Shown here: positions 7,695 through 16,870 of the stretch, in pieces
How the letters are laid out: each line of letters starts with the position of its first letter
Position numbering within the stretch: position 1 is the stretch's first letter
Source of the DNA: Granulicella sp.
Lineage (GTDB): Bacteria; Acidobacteriota; Terriglobia; Terriglobales; Acidobacteriaceae
Assembly (NCBI GenBank): GCA_027450185.1
Contig: DAIDKF010000008.1
Coordinates: 1 to 64,000, forward strand
Reading direction: 5' to 3'
DNA length: 64,000 nt
Position numbers and translations under genes: made by a program
The notes under the pieces: generated by a model
The model's database searches: none
Told to the model about the DNA's origin: nothing
Seen by the model: only the letters and a program-made list of their open reading frames with translations

Positions 7695-7892
7695 CCGTTT
7701 CGTTCCTCCTTGCAGGTGTGCTCTCTGAGCATGACCTCGCATCATAAGATGCAGATTCTGCTCGGATGTAGACGCAAAAAGTGACTAATACGAGACAGTG
7801 AGCCTTAATTTTACGTTGCCAGGTCGGCCTGGTGCACATGTCGCGCAACGATGTACCGAATCGCACACTCTCATTCACCCGATAATGAAGTC

Positions 7893-8984
7893 ATGATTGC
7901 AAAGAATTCCAACTCGAATCGCAGCCAGACCGTGGAGTTTGCCTCGAATGTAAGCTCAAATTCAGCCTTGAATTCGGCTGCCGATGTTGTCATTGTTGGG
8001 GCCGGGTTGATCGGCCTGGCCATCGCTCTGGAGTTGCACGATCGTGGCGCTTCGGTCACCGTCATTGACCACGGCCGCAGCCTCACGAAGGCCTCCACCG
8101 CCGCCGCCGGAATGCTCGCTGCCGAAGACCCGTTCAACCCGCCTGCGCTTGCGCCCCTCTCCAAGCTGAGCGCACTGCGCTATCCCGCATTCCTCCGCCG
8201 CATCGAAGCTCTCTCCGGCGTTGCGGTTCCCTTCCAGACCGACACGACCGTGCAGTACATGGCCGACGGAACGACGACACGCCTGGCGGAGCACTCCATC
8301 GACCCACGCCAACTTACTGCGGCGCTGTTGGCTGCGGTGAGAGCAACCCCCATTCGCCTACTGGAAGAGACGCAGATCGTGGCCGTCGATGACACGCCCC
8401 ACGGCATGCAGGTCCGCCTGAGCACTGGCATAGCAATCGCCTCACGTGCGGTAGTCTACGCCGCTGGAGCCTGGACCTCTGAGGTAATGACTGCATTTCA
8501 CAGCAACCCCGTCCCGGTCGCGCCACGCAAGGGGCAGATGTTGCGGGTGCGACTGCCGGCCACGTTAGCGCTCAATGAAGTGCATCGCAGCGAGCGGATT
8601 TACATCGTTCCGCGCACGCTTGGACCCCAGGCCGGAACTGCACTGATCGGAGCCACAGTAGAGAATGCAGGCTTCGACACCACCGTGCGCTCAGGGGATC
8701 TGGACAGCCTGCGTGCGCTCGCCGCCGAGTTGCTGCCCGCGTTCTCATCCGCCGCCGAAGCACCGCTGGTGGAGTCCTGGGCTGGGCTGCGGCCGGCCAC
8801 GCCCGACGGGCTTCCCGTTCTCGGCGCCAGTGCCCGCGCCGGCCAGTTCATCGCCAGCGGGCACTATCGCAACGGGATTCTGCAGGCGCCAGCCACCGCT
8901 GTCGTCCTCGCAGATATCATCGAAGGCAAGCCGCTCAGCTTAGATATCTTCGCGCTCTCGCCGCAGCGTTTCGCACGCAATTAG
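7893..8984 (+). CDS. thiO: Glycine oxidase ThiO-like FAD-dependent oxidoreductase
   Basis: The protein (363 aa from this start) has an N-terminal FAD-binding Rossmann motif VVIVGAGLIGLAIALEL, an adenine-ribose region DHGRSLTKASTAAAGMLAAE typical of ThiO/DAO enzymes, and a C-terminal GHYRNGILQAPATA motif that covers the flavin. ThiO oxidises glycine to iminoglycine for the thiazole part of thiamine. No other thi genes or TPP riboswitch are nearby, so the substrate could be another amino acid. Start is uncertain: ATG 7851 adds 14 residues; neither has a strong ribosome site. Length fits the family (about 360). Confidence 0.8.
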   Translation: MIAKNSNSNRSQTVEFASNVSSNSALNSAADVVIVGAGLIGLAIALELHDRGASVTVIDHGRSLTKASTAAAGMLAAEDPFNPPALAPLSKLSALRYPAFLRRIEALSGVAVPFQTDTTVQYMADGTTTRLAEHSIDPRQLTAALLAAVRATPIRLLEETQIVAVDDTPHGMQVRLSTGIAIASRAVVYAAGAWTSEVMTAFHSNPVPVAPRKGQMLRVRLPATLALNEVHRSERIYIVPRTLGPQAGTALIGATVENAGFDTTVRSGDLDSLRALAAELLPAFSSAAEAPLVESWAGLRPATPDGLPVLGASARAGQFIASGHYRNGILQAPATAVVLADIIEGKPLSLDIFALSPQRFARN

Positions 8985-9097
8985 TCGAGCTATCGACCCT
9001 GCCTCATATCAATCGATATTCGCCCAGACGCTCGTGACAAGAACTTCCTTACTGCTCGATAATCGCTGAAGCTGTGCGCAAAAGGAGATTCCCATCC

Positions 9098-10249
9098 ATG
9101 TCGACCATCGCTCCCAGAGGGTTGCAAGACGTCATCGCCAATGATTCCTCCATCTGTTTTATCGATGGCACCAAGGGAATTCTGTCCTACCGCGGCATCG
9201 ACATCCACGAACTGGCGCAAAAGTCGTCCTTCGAGGAGACGACGTTCCTGCTCTGGAACGGCACCTTGCCGACGGCCGCGGAACTCGGCGCCTTCACGCA
9301 TCAACTCGCAGCGGCACGGCAGCTCCCCGATGATGTGATCATCTTCCTCGGCCGGCTTCCCCAAACCGCGTCGCCCATGGAAGCTCTCCGCACCGCCGTC
9401 TCACTGCTCTCCATCTACGACACCGATGAGAAGTCGGTGCTGCACGCCGCAAACGTTCGCAAGAGCTTCCGCCTCACCGCACAGATTGCGATGATCATCG
9501 CGTGCTTCGACCGCATCCGCAAGGGCAAGGAGATCGTACAGCCGGACAGCTCGCTTTCACATGCCGCCAACTTCCTTTGGATGCTCAACGGCGAAAAGCC
9601 TTCAGAGACGGCCACCCGCGCGCTCGACGTAGCGCTGGTCCTGCACGCGGACCACGAACTCAACGCCAGCACGTTCGCAGCGCGCGTCATTGCGGCGACA
9701 CTCTCCGACCTGCACTCGGCCATCACCGGAGCCATCAGTGCGCTCAAGGGGCCGCTGCACGGCGGCGCAAACGAAGCCGTGATGCACCTGCTTTACGCCG
9801 TCGACAAGGCGGGTGAAGACCCTGTCGAACATGTGCGCAAGATGATGGCGAACAAGGAGAAGATCTCTGGCTTCGGCCACCGCGTCTATACCACTGAGGA
9901 TCCTCGCGCCACGCATCTGCGCCGCATGTCAGAGGACCTCGGCAACGACGCCAATCCCAAATGGTACGAGATGTCGCGAAAGATTGAGGTCTTCGTCAAA
10001 GCGGAGAAGAAGCTCAACGCCAACGTCGATTTCTACTCCGCGAGCACCTACACCACACTGGGCATCGACATTGATCTCTTCACGCCGATCTTTGCGATGA
10101 GTCGCATCGCGGGTTGGTGCGCGCATGTGATCGAGCAGCAGGACGACAACCGGCTTATCCGTCCGCGTGCGAACTATACCGGGCCGACGTACCCTGCACC
10201 GTATGTTCCCCTAGAGCAGCGCGTGCCAGCGGACAAAGTCCACGCCTGA
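9098..10249 (+). CDS. gltA: Citrate synthase
   Basis: This 383-residue protein has the citrate synthase fold: SYRGIDIHELAQKSSFEETTFLLWNG near the N-terminus, catalytic His in LHGGANEAV, the substrate His region ISGFGHRVYTTEDPRA, and catalytic Asp in NVDFYSAS. It condenses oxaloacetate and acetyl-CoA to citrate; at this length and without the long N-terminal part it belongs to the shorter class that also includes 2-methylcitrate synthases. Start at 9098 follows AAAGGAGATT; an upstream in-frame ATG (9074) lacks a site. It is not linked to prp genes, favouring citrate synthase. Confidence 0.9.
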   Translation: MSTIAPRGLQDVIANDSSICFIDGTKGILSYRGIDIHELAQKSSFEETTFLLWNGTLPTAAELGAFTHQLAAARQLPDDVIIFLGRLPQTASPMEALRTAVSLLSIYDTDEKSVLHAANVRKSFRLTAQIAMIIACFDRIRKGKEIVQPDSSLSHAANFLWMLNGEKPSETATRALDVALVLHADHELNASTFAARVIAATLSDLHSAITGAISALKGPLHGGANEAVMHLLYAVDKAGEDPVEHVRKMMANKEKISGFGHRVYTTEDPRATHLRRMSEDLGNDANPKWYEMSRKIEVFVKAEKKLNANVDFYSASTYTTLGIDIDLFTPIFAMSRIAGWCAHVIEQQDDNRLIRPRANYTGPTYPAPYVPLEQRVPADKVHA

Positions 10250-10337
10250 CAAGCGTCGATCCAATGATCCACACACGCAGCGAATTGCTCCCTTTCCTTC
10301 TCGCGCTATCAGTGCATCGACGCCATTATTGCAACTC

Positions 10338-11459
10338 TCAAGAAGTCTTCTGCGCATGTCTGACTGGCCACTTCCACTCGCGAAGCTCAGGTCGATCAAT
10401 TCCATACTCGTTCGCATAACAGATCGCCGCTGATCTGATTGTTCAGCCACTCCTTGGGATGCGCAGCCGAGACACGCTGCGAAGGCACGCGATCGATTAC
10501 GTCAATCGCCAGATTGAAGCGGTCGATCTGATTGAGAATCGCTAACTCCAGAGGCGTGTTGATATTGCTCTTCTCCTTATAGCCACGCACGTGGAAGTTG
10601 TCGTGATTGGTCCTGCGGTAGGTGAAATTGTGGATCAGCAACGCATAGGCATGGAAGTTGAAGATCACTGGCTTGTCCCTGGGACGGCCTCTTCTGATCG
10701 CGCAAAAAACACAGCACAAACCCCGGATCGAGGTCGCCTGAGCGCGTTCCCATCACCACGCTGCCGGTCGGCGTCAACCCCATCGTATTGTCCACTGACC
10801 GCCCGTCACGCAGTGCCGTGACGCTGCATCCATTGCCGAGATGTGCGATGGCCATCCGCTTTGGCACGATTCCCTGAAGCTGCAACTGCCACACAATCGA
10901 CTCACAACTGAGCCCGTGAAACCCATACCGCCGCACGCCACGCTCCGTGTATTCAGGTGGCAGTGGATACGTCGCCGCCTCATCCGGCATGGTCTGATGA
11001 AAGACGGTATCGAAGCATGCGTAGTGAGGAATATCCGTAAACCGCGCCATGAAAGCGCGAATCATTTGCACAGCTGCCGGGTCGTGCAACGAAGCAAACT
11101 CGCTGGCCGCGTCGAGATCCGCAAGCACTGCAGGCGTGATGCGTTGAGGCTCGTGCAGATTTGGCCCGGATGCACCACGCGATATTCCACCGCCTGGAAT
11201 CCCGGCATCGCACTGCCAGAAACCACACCGAGAACCTCAACGACCGCTTCCCTCACACTATGAATTCCGACACTCAACTCTACAGACTTCCCCGCAGATC
11301 CTTTAGCAGAGCCAAGAGTCAACGTGCTCGGCGCTTCACCGATGTCACGGAGTTGGCCATCCACCAGAGAACACGGCTCAGCAACCCCACCTATGCATCG
11401 AAATTAACAATCGAGAATTTGATCGAGGATGAACCGCTGTTCACAATGAGTAGCTGCAT
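10338..11459 (-). pseudogene. Fused pseudogene: acetate kinase 5' half joined to phosphoketolase 3' end
   Basis: Reading leftward from ATG 11459, MQLLIVNSGSSSIKFSI is a clear AckA N-terminus, closed by TAG after 22 codons near 11391. The frame shifts, continues (GFQAVEYRVVHPG), shifts again near 11165, and goes on with HYACFDTVFHQTMP, RYGFHGLS and AHLGNGCSVTALRDG to GDLDPGFVLCFLR near 10700. There it switches to a phosphoketolase C-terminus: [50 protein letters not shown], then, after one more frameshift, YANEYGIDRPELREWKWP. The missing parts are the AckA C-terminal half and most of phosphoketolase. The two enzymes act in sequence (acetyl-phosphate made, then used), so an old operon was internally deleted. 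Confidence 0.85.
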
Positions 11460-11560
11460 CTTGCGTCCGAATTTCCAGTGCGTTCCGTAACGTCTACGAC
11501 ATGAAGGGATGCTTTCACCGCTGCACGATGCGTTCGTGATTGCATCAAATCGTGCAGTCC

Positions 11561-12601
11561 TCAGGCAGCACTTCCTCCTTTGGGCAGCATGACGTCCGGA
11601 CCAGCGCTGGATGGTCGGAATGACTCCAGCAACTCCGCCATAGTCATCGACACTGCGGCTTGTGGCGGAGACGGTGGGGTGGCACTCGATGGACTCTCTC
11701 GGATCGCCTCGTTGCTCTTGCGGTCCTGACCGATACCCATGGTCAGGGCCGTCAATCCGGCCATGCTTCCCAGTTGCATGGTCTCCACCGCGGAGCTCGG
11801 GACAATCACAATCGTGGAGTTCTGCTTCAAGCCTTCATAGAGCATGTTCATCGCTCGCAAATGCAGTGCAACCGGGTCATTGGTGTACGTTTTGGCTGCT
11901 TCTCCAAACTTCTCGGCCACCTGACGTTCGGAGTCGCCCAGAATCACGCGGGCCTGGCGTTCGCGCTCTGCCTGCGCCTGCATCGACATTGCATCCTCCA
12001 GCGCGGAGGGAATAAGCACATCCTTCACCTCCACCGAGATGACATGGATGCCCCACGGCTCCGTGCGTGCATCGATAATCTTCTGCAGCGCGTCGCTGAT
12101 CTTGTCGCGGCCTTCGAGCATATCGCACAGCATCGTCTTGCCGATCACGTCTCGCAACGCCGTCTGCGATGCCCAACTAATCGCACTTTGATAATCCGCC
12201 ACATTCAGCGCTGCCATCTTCGGATCGATAATCTGCCAGAACAGCACCGCGTCCACGTCCACCGGAACAGTGTCCTTGGTAAGCGTCTTCTCTGCTTTGA
12301 AGGAACTCGTCAGAACGCGTGTGTCGATCCAATAAGGAATCGTGTCTATCAGCGGAATGATGAAGAAGAGGCCTGGCCCCTCGATGGAGCGAAACTTTCC
12401 GAGACGCAGCACAATGCCACGCGTCCACTGGTCGGCTACGCGAATGGCCGCGGAGACCAGCCCCGCAATCACCACCGACAGAATCACGACTGCAATCGCA
12501 GCAAACTGAGCACCTGCCGAATTCAGAGCATAGGCTATCCCGGCGCCGATGGAGAACAGGACGATGAACACTAATCCCGGCAATGAACTGGTGGTCTTCA
12601 T
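11561..12601 (-). CDS. SPFH/band-7 family protein (slipin/stomatin-like)
   Basis: The 346-residue protein has two N-terminal hydrophobic segments (LPGLVFIVLFSIGAGIAYAL and FAAIAVVILSVVIAGLVSA), then the slipin core: GIVLRLGKFRSIEGPGLFFIIPLIDTI, DTRVLTSSFKAEKTLTKDTVPVDVDAVLFW, and VKDVLIPSALEDAMSMQAQAERERQARVILGDSE. These proteins form membrane microdomain scaffolds. The C-terminal 50 residues are Pro/Ser-rich and variable. Start at 12601 is preceded by AAGGGG; the longer frame lacks support. No NfeD protease partner is next to it, unlike many bacterial slipin operons. Confidence 0.85.
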   Translation of the reverse strand: MKTTSSLPGLVFIVLFSIGAGIAYALNSAGAQFAAIAVVILSVVIAGLVSAAIRVADQWTRGIVLRLGKFRSIEGPGLFFIIPLIDTIPYWIDTRVLTSSFKAEKTLTKDTVPVDVDAVLFWQIIDPKMAALNVADYQSAISWASQTALRDVIGKTMLCDMLEGRDKISDALQKIIDARTEPWGIHVISVEVKDVLIPSALEDAMSMQAQAERERQARVILGDSERQVAEKFGEAAKTYTNDPVALHLRAMNMLYEGLKQNSTIVIVPSSAVETMQLGSMAGLTALTMGIGQDRKSNEAIRESPSSATPPSPPQAAVSMTMAELLESFRPSSAGPDVMLPKGGSAA

Positions 12602-12812
12602 ATGGAAGCCCCTTCGATCTCCGCGAGGATGAGCGGCGACCTGACACCCTGTTGGATGCACTTCGTGGCGCAGGCGTGGCCATTGCATGCGGTTTCTTCA
12701 TCCAGGAAATCCTGCGGGCGCGGCTCACCTGGCACGCATGTCACGCAGATCTAACTATCGCCGCGGCGCGAACCGCACGATCTATCCACACCAACGGAGC
12801 TTACAACGAGGG

Positions 12813-14183
12813 CTACCCGTCTAACTCTGCCCCGAAGTAGGGCGCTTTATCGCCTATCGACGGCACGCCAATGCGCGGTACAAGCAACTGAAAGATGATC
12901 AGCGAGACGATATACGCGGAGCTTGCCAAGGCAAAGATCACCAACGGATGCGGCGAAAGCAGGTGCGAGACTAGAACCGTGAAGACCGCTCCACCGAGCG
13001 ACCCAACCGCTCCGCCAATCCCCACCACGGTGGAGACCGATGTGGACGGAAACATGTCGGTGGGCGTGGTGAACAGGGTTGCCGACCAGCCCTGATGGGC
13101 AGCCGCGGCCAGCGCAAACAATCCAACCGCGGGCCACGCGTTGTGCGGCGACAGACCGCGCATGTGAGGCACGAGCATCAGCGGCAACACGCACAGCGAG
13201 GTCACCAGCATCGCAAACTTCCGGCCGCTGTTCACGGTGTGGCCCCGCTTCATGCGCAAGCCGGAGAGCCCTCCGCCAAGGAACGACCCCACCGACGAAA
13301 CCGCGTAAACAATCACGATCGGCCAGTAGGCCTGGGCCAGGCTCAGGCCATAGTTGTCGTTCAGATACATCGGTAGATAAAAGAGATAGAACCACCACAC
13401 CGGGTCGGTGAGGCCTTTGGCAATCGAGAACGCATACAGTCCTCGGTTACGTAAAAGAATTCCGTACAGGGTCCTCCCCGAGACTTCGGGTACGACGCGT
13501 TTCAGGTTGGCCTGCGTTGTAGTGAGGCCGCGGCGCAGGCGGTTATACGGAAACAACAGCCATAGGACCAGCCACGCAATTCCCATCGCGCCGGTGCAAA
13601 GAAACGCTGCACGCCATCCGAAGCGCACCGTCACCAGCGGAACAATGGCAGGCGCAATAAAGAAGGCCGCATTGGCTCCGGAGTTGAAAACTCCAACTGC
13701 AAGCGCGCGTTCTTCGCTTGCGAACCACTCGCTGGTCGCTTTGATTGCCGCGGGAAAGTTGCCCGACTCACCGAGGCCAAGACAGATTCGCGCAATGCAG
13801 AAACCAAGTACCGAGTGCACCAGCGAGTGGCTCAGCGATGCTGCTGCCCACAGGCCAATCGCCACCGCATAACCTACTTTCGTTCCCAGCCTGTCGATCA
13901 ACGGTGCCGCAACAAGAAAGCCCACAGCGTACGCAATCTGGAAGCATTCCACGATGTGCCCGTAGTTCAGATGGTAGCCAGCTTGATAGGTCGCGCTCAC
14001 GCCCGGAATCCAACCCATGAACGGCAGATGCAGCAACGGCTCAATGAGCGATAGCACGGAACGGTCCATGTAGTTGATCGTCGTCGCCAGAAATAGCAAA
14101 AAGCAGACGAACCAACGCATGTTCGACTCACTCGGGCGGGAAGCAATCTCCCGGGAGCGCGATGCAGGGGCTTCAGAAAACAT
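12813..14183 (-). CDS. MFS transporter, hexuronate/anion:cation symporter type
   Basis: The 456-residue protein has twelve predicted membrane segments. The first, MRWFVCFLLFLATTINYMDRSVLS, carries the NYxDR signature of the ACS (ExuT/GudP) family, and the loop R-CLGLGESGNFPAAIKATSEWFASEERALAVGVFNSG is characteristic. These symporters import galacturonate, glucuronate or glucarate with protons. It is divergent from the GH5-like glycosidase (157-bp gap with palindromes), and a KDG-type kinase follows that gene, so a sugar-acid substrate is likely. Start at 14183; translation could also start at an internal ATG near 14122. Confidence 0.85.
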   Translation of the reverse strand: MFSEAPASRSREIASRPSESNMRWFVCFLLFLATTINYMDRSVLSLIEPLLHLPFMGWIPGVSATYQAGYHLNYGHIVECFQIAYAVGFLVAAPLIDRLGTKVGYAVAIGLWAAASLSHSLVHSVLGFCIARICLGLGESGNFPAAIKATSEWFASEERALAVGVFNSGANAAFFIAPAIVPLVTVRFGWRAAFLCTGAMGIAWLVLWLLFPYNRLRRGLTTTQANLKRVVPEVSGRTLYGILLRNRGLYAFSIAKGLTDPVWWFYLFYLPMYLNDNYGLSLAQAYWPIVIVYAVSSVGSFLGGGLSGLRMKRGHTVNSGRKFAMLVTSLCVLPLMLVPHMRGLSPHNAWPAVGLFALAAAAHQGWSATLFTTPTDMFPSTSVSTVVGIGGAVGSLGGAVFTVLVSHLLSPHPLVIFALASSAYIVSLIIFQLLVPRIGVPSIGDKAPYFGAELDG

Positions 14184-14293
14184 TAATTGGGACTCCGTAC
14201 GACCGATGCACTTGAGTATATAGAAGAGAATGCAGCACTCGCTGCGTGCTTGCCTGCGACTCTGCATTGCGCAGAAATATGCGCATTCGGCTA

Positions 14294-14320
14294 CTATCGA
14301 ATCGATAGAGTGTGATCACA
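14294..14320. promoter_or_regulatory. Candidate operators between the MFS and glycosidase genes
   Basis: A 15-bp palindrome CTATCGA-A-TCGATAG (14294-14308) is followed by a perfect 10-bp palindrome TGTGATCACA (14311-14320). Both lie in the divergent gap, 20-45 bp upstream of the glycosidase start. A LacI-family regulator is encoded 2.5 kb downstream, so regulation of this gene block by that protein is plausible. Confidence 0.45.
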
Positions 14321-14340
14321 TCCGTATCGAAGAGGCAATC

Positions 14341-15450
14341 ATGAAGTTGACTGCATGGATTCTTTGTCTATCGCTGGTGCCGTCCTGCGCCGCGGCACAG
14401 CAGCCCGGACGCTGGTCCGCCGAGCACGCGAACACCTGGTACGCGCAGCAGCCCTGGCTGGTCGGGGCAAACTACGTTCCCTCCGACGCCATCAATCAGC
14501 TCGAGATGTTTCAAGCCGCTACCTGGAATCCTCAGTTGAACGACAAGGAACTCGGCATGGCGCAGAGCATCGGCATGAACACGATGCGCGTCTTCCTTCA
14601 GGACCAACTCTGGCAGCAGGACCCCGAGGGCTTCAAGCAGCGCCTCAACGATTTCCTTACCATCGCATCGCGGCACGGCATCCGCCCCATCTTTGTCCTC
14701 TTCGACTCATGCTGGGATCCCGATCCGAAGCTTGGCCCGCAGCATCCCCCCATCCCCGGGGTCCACAACTCAGGGTGGGTGCAGAGCCCCGGCGAGAAAG
14801 AACTCACCGACCCTGCCGCTGAGCCTGTGCTCGAAGCCTACGTGAAAGGCGTCGTTGGAGCGTTCGCCAACGATTCACGCGTGCTCGCATGGGACATCTG
14901 GAACGAGCCCGACAACTCCAGCGAGCAGTATCCGATCACTCCGCACAAGACCGAGCGCGTAGACCACCTGCTTCCGCTAGCCTTCGCCTGGGCGCGCGCC
15001 GAGCATCCCATCCAGCCACTCACCAGCGGCGTTTGGGCGGGCGACTGGTCGCACCCCGACCGCGAAAGCGCGACTACCCGGATTCAACTCGCCGAGTCTG
15101 ACATCATCACCTTCCACAACTACGGCTGGCCCGAGAACTTCGAGGCGCGCATCAAGGAACTCCAGTCCTACGGCCGTCCCATCCTCTGCACCGAGTACAT
15201 GGCACGCGGTGCAGGCAGCACCTTCGACAACAGCCTCCCCATCGCCAAACACTATCACGTCGCGGCCATCAACTGGGGCCTGGTCGCCGGCAAAACGCAG
15301 ACTTACTTTCCGTGGGATTCCTGGCAGCGCCCTTACGTTCTCATGCAGCCGACGGTCTGGTTTCACGAGGTCTTCCGTCAGGACGACACGCCCTACCGCC
15401 AGCACGAAATAGACATCATCCGCGAACTCACCGGCCGCGGAACTCCATAG
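14341..15450 (+). CDS. Secreted glycoside hydrolase, GH5-like (cellulase superfamily)
   Basis: The 369-residue protein starts at 14341 with AGAGG upstream and has a signal peptide (MKLTAWILCLSLVPSCAAAQQ). The mature part is a (beta/alpha)8 barrel of clan GH-A: IGMNTMRVFLQDQLW, LAWDIWNEPDN with the acid/base Glu, FHNYGWPE and ILCTEYMAR with the nucleophile Glu. Typical substrates are beta-mannans, xylans or cello-oligosaccharides; the exact one cannot be read from sequence. The next gene is a PfkB-family kinase and the divergent gene a sugar-acid transporter, so it likely belongs to plant-polymer use. Confidence 0.85.
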   Translation: MKLTAWILCLSLVPSCAAAQQPGRWSAEHANTWYAQQPWLVGANYVPSDAINQLEMFQAATWNPQLNDKELGMAQSIGMNTMRVFLQDQLWQQDPEGFKQRLNDFLTIASRHGIRPIFVLFDSCWDPDPKLGPQHPPIPGVHNSGWVQSPGEKELTDPAAEPVLEAYVKGVVGAFANDSRVLAWDIWNEPDNSSEQYPITPHKTERVDHLLPLAFAWARAEHPIQPLTSGVWAGDWSHPDRESATTRIQLAESDIITFHNYGWPENFEARIKELQSYGRPILCTEYMARGAGSTFDNSLPIAKHYHVAAINWGLVAGKTQTYFPWDSWQRPYVLMQPTVWFHEVFRQDDTPYRQHEIDIIRELTGRGTP

Positions 15451-15524
15451 TTTGCGGCGCGCTCCCGCACGACACCGTATCGCACCCACAGGCTGAAACG
15501 CAGCTCTGGAGATAGCATTACATC

Positions 15525-16688
15525 ATGGCATCCGCAGACAGGCATCCGCCAAAGCATACCCCCGCAGAGGCACTCCAACCAGCAGCAGGCCTGACACTAC
15601 GACCGGCGGCGCAATGCCGCTGGGATCTCCTCTCGCTCGGCGAGGTAATGCTGCGCTTTGATCCCGGCGAAGGACGCATCGTCGGCGCGCGCAACTTCCG
15701 CGTATGGGAGGGTGGCGGTGAGTATAACGTGGCGCGCGGCCTGCGCCGCTGCTTCGGCCTGCGCACCTCCATTGCAACCGCCCTGGTCGACAATCAGGCT
15801 GGTCGCCTCGTCGAAGATCTGATCCTGCAAGGCGGTGTCGACACCGCTCACATACGGTGGATTCCCTTCGACGGTGTTGGTAACGCCGCTCGTAACGGGA
15901 TCTATTTTCTGGAGCGCGGATTCGGAGTCCGCGCCGGCATGGGCATGATGGACCGCGGACACACGGCCATCGCCCAGATGCGTCCGGGCGACATCGATTG
16001 GGACGCCGTGTTCGGTACCGCAGGCGTGCGCTGGTTCCACACCGGAGGCATCATGGCTGCGCTCAGCGAGAACGCAACCGAGGTCGTGCGCGAGGCTATT
16101 GCCGCTGCCCGGCGTCACGGGACCATTGTCAGCTTCGACGCCAACTATCGCCCGTCGCTCTGGAAGTCGCGCGGCGGCCGCGAGCGATCGGTCGAAGTCA
16201 ACCGATCGCTGATGCCCATGGTCGACGTACTCTTCGGCCACGAAGGCGACGTCGCCGCTACGCTTGGCGAAGACGCACACCGTCCTGCCTGGCACACACT
16301 CGATACCTTCCGCACCATGGCCGAGCGCATCACCCGCGAGTTCCCTACCCTCAAGGTGCTTGCCACCACGGTACGCCGCCCTCACACCGCGAATCGCAAC
16401 AGCTGGAGCGCCTTCGCTTACGCCCACGGAGGATCGAGCGCACCGAGAGATGCCGTGGAGGGCCTTCGCTTCGACGACCTCGACATCCTCGACCGCGTCG
16501 GTGGCGGCGACTCGTTCGCCTCAGGACTCATCTACGGCCTGCTCACGGGCAATGGCATTGCGTGGGCACTCGACTGCGGCATTGCCCACGGTGCACTCGC
16601 CATGACCACCCCGGGCGATGCCTCCATGGTCACCCTCCCCGAGGTCGAGCGTCTGATGGCCGGCAGCCTTCCCGGAACGATCCGCTAA
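15525..16688 (+). CDS. PfkB-family sugar kinase, 2-keto-3-deoxygluconate kinase type
   Basis: This 387-residue protein carries the ribokinase/PfkB plan: N-terminal LLSLGEVMLRFDPGEGRI, substrate loop WEGGGEYNVARGL, and the C-terminal ATP/catalytic motif DRVGGGDSFASGL with the base Asp. The MLRFDPGEG and FDANYRPSLW features match KDG kinases, which make KDPG from KDG in hexuronate breakdown. An N-terminal extension of about 35 residues is present; a start closer to LLSLGE is possible. The position next to a hexuronate-type transporter and a LacI regulator supports the call. Confidence 0.8.
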   Translation: MASADRHPPKHTPAEALQPAAGLTLRPAAQCRWDLLSLGEVMLRFDPGEGRIVGARNFRVWEGGGEYNVARGLRRCFGLRTSIATALVDNQAGRLVEDLILQGGVDTAHIRWIPFDGVGNAARNGIYFLERGFGVRAGMGMMDRGHTAIAQMRPGDIDWDAVFGTAGVRWFHTGGIMAALSENATEVVREAIAAARRHGTIVSFDANYRPSLWKSRGGRERSVEVNRSLMPMVDVLFGHEGDVAATLGEDAHRPAWHTLDTFRTMAERITREFPTLKVLATTVRRPHTANRNSWSAFAYAHGGSSAPRDAVEGLRFDDLDILDRVGGGDSFASGLIYGLLTGNGIAWALDCGIAHGALAMTTPGDASMVTLPEVERLMAGSLPGTIR

Positions 16689-16870
16689 CCGCTCCACAGC
16701 TATAGGCAGCCTCCACCCTCTGAACACGGATATTGCAGGCTATCCAAACAAATTGCACCTGCACGATGTGCGAAGCTCACATCCTTGTATACTCGAATGA
16801 TCGTGACAGCCATCCTGAGTACGCCACGCGCGACCACGACGATGTTGGACGTGCGCTTGTGGAGCGGAGC

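Noticed and set aside
7746-7892. TPP riboswitch upstream of the ThiO-like gene
   Set aside because: The conserved CTGAGA and ACCTGA-type segments of THI elements are missing.
11660-12574. Long plus-strand ORF opposite the SPFH gene
   Set aside because: His/Arg-rich shadow frame of a well-supported gene in GC-rich DNA; the same applies to the long ORFs opposite atpD (21836-22888) and the VWFA gene (19681-20517).
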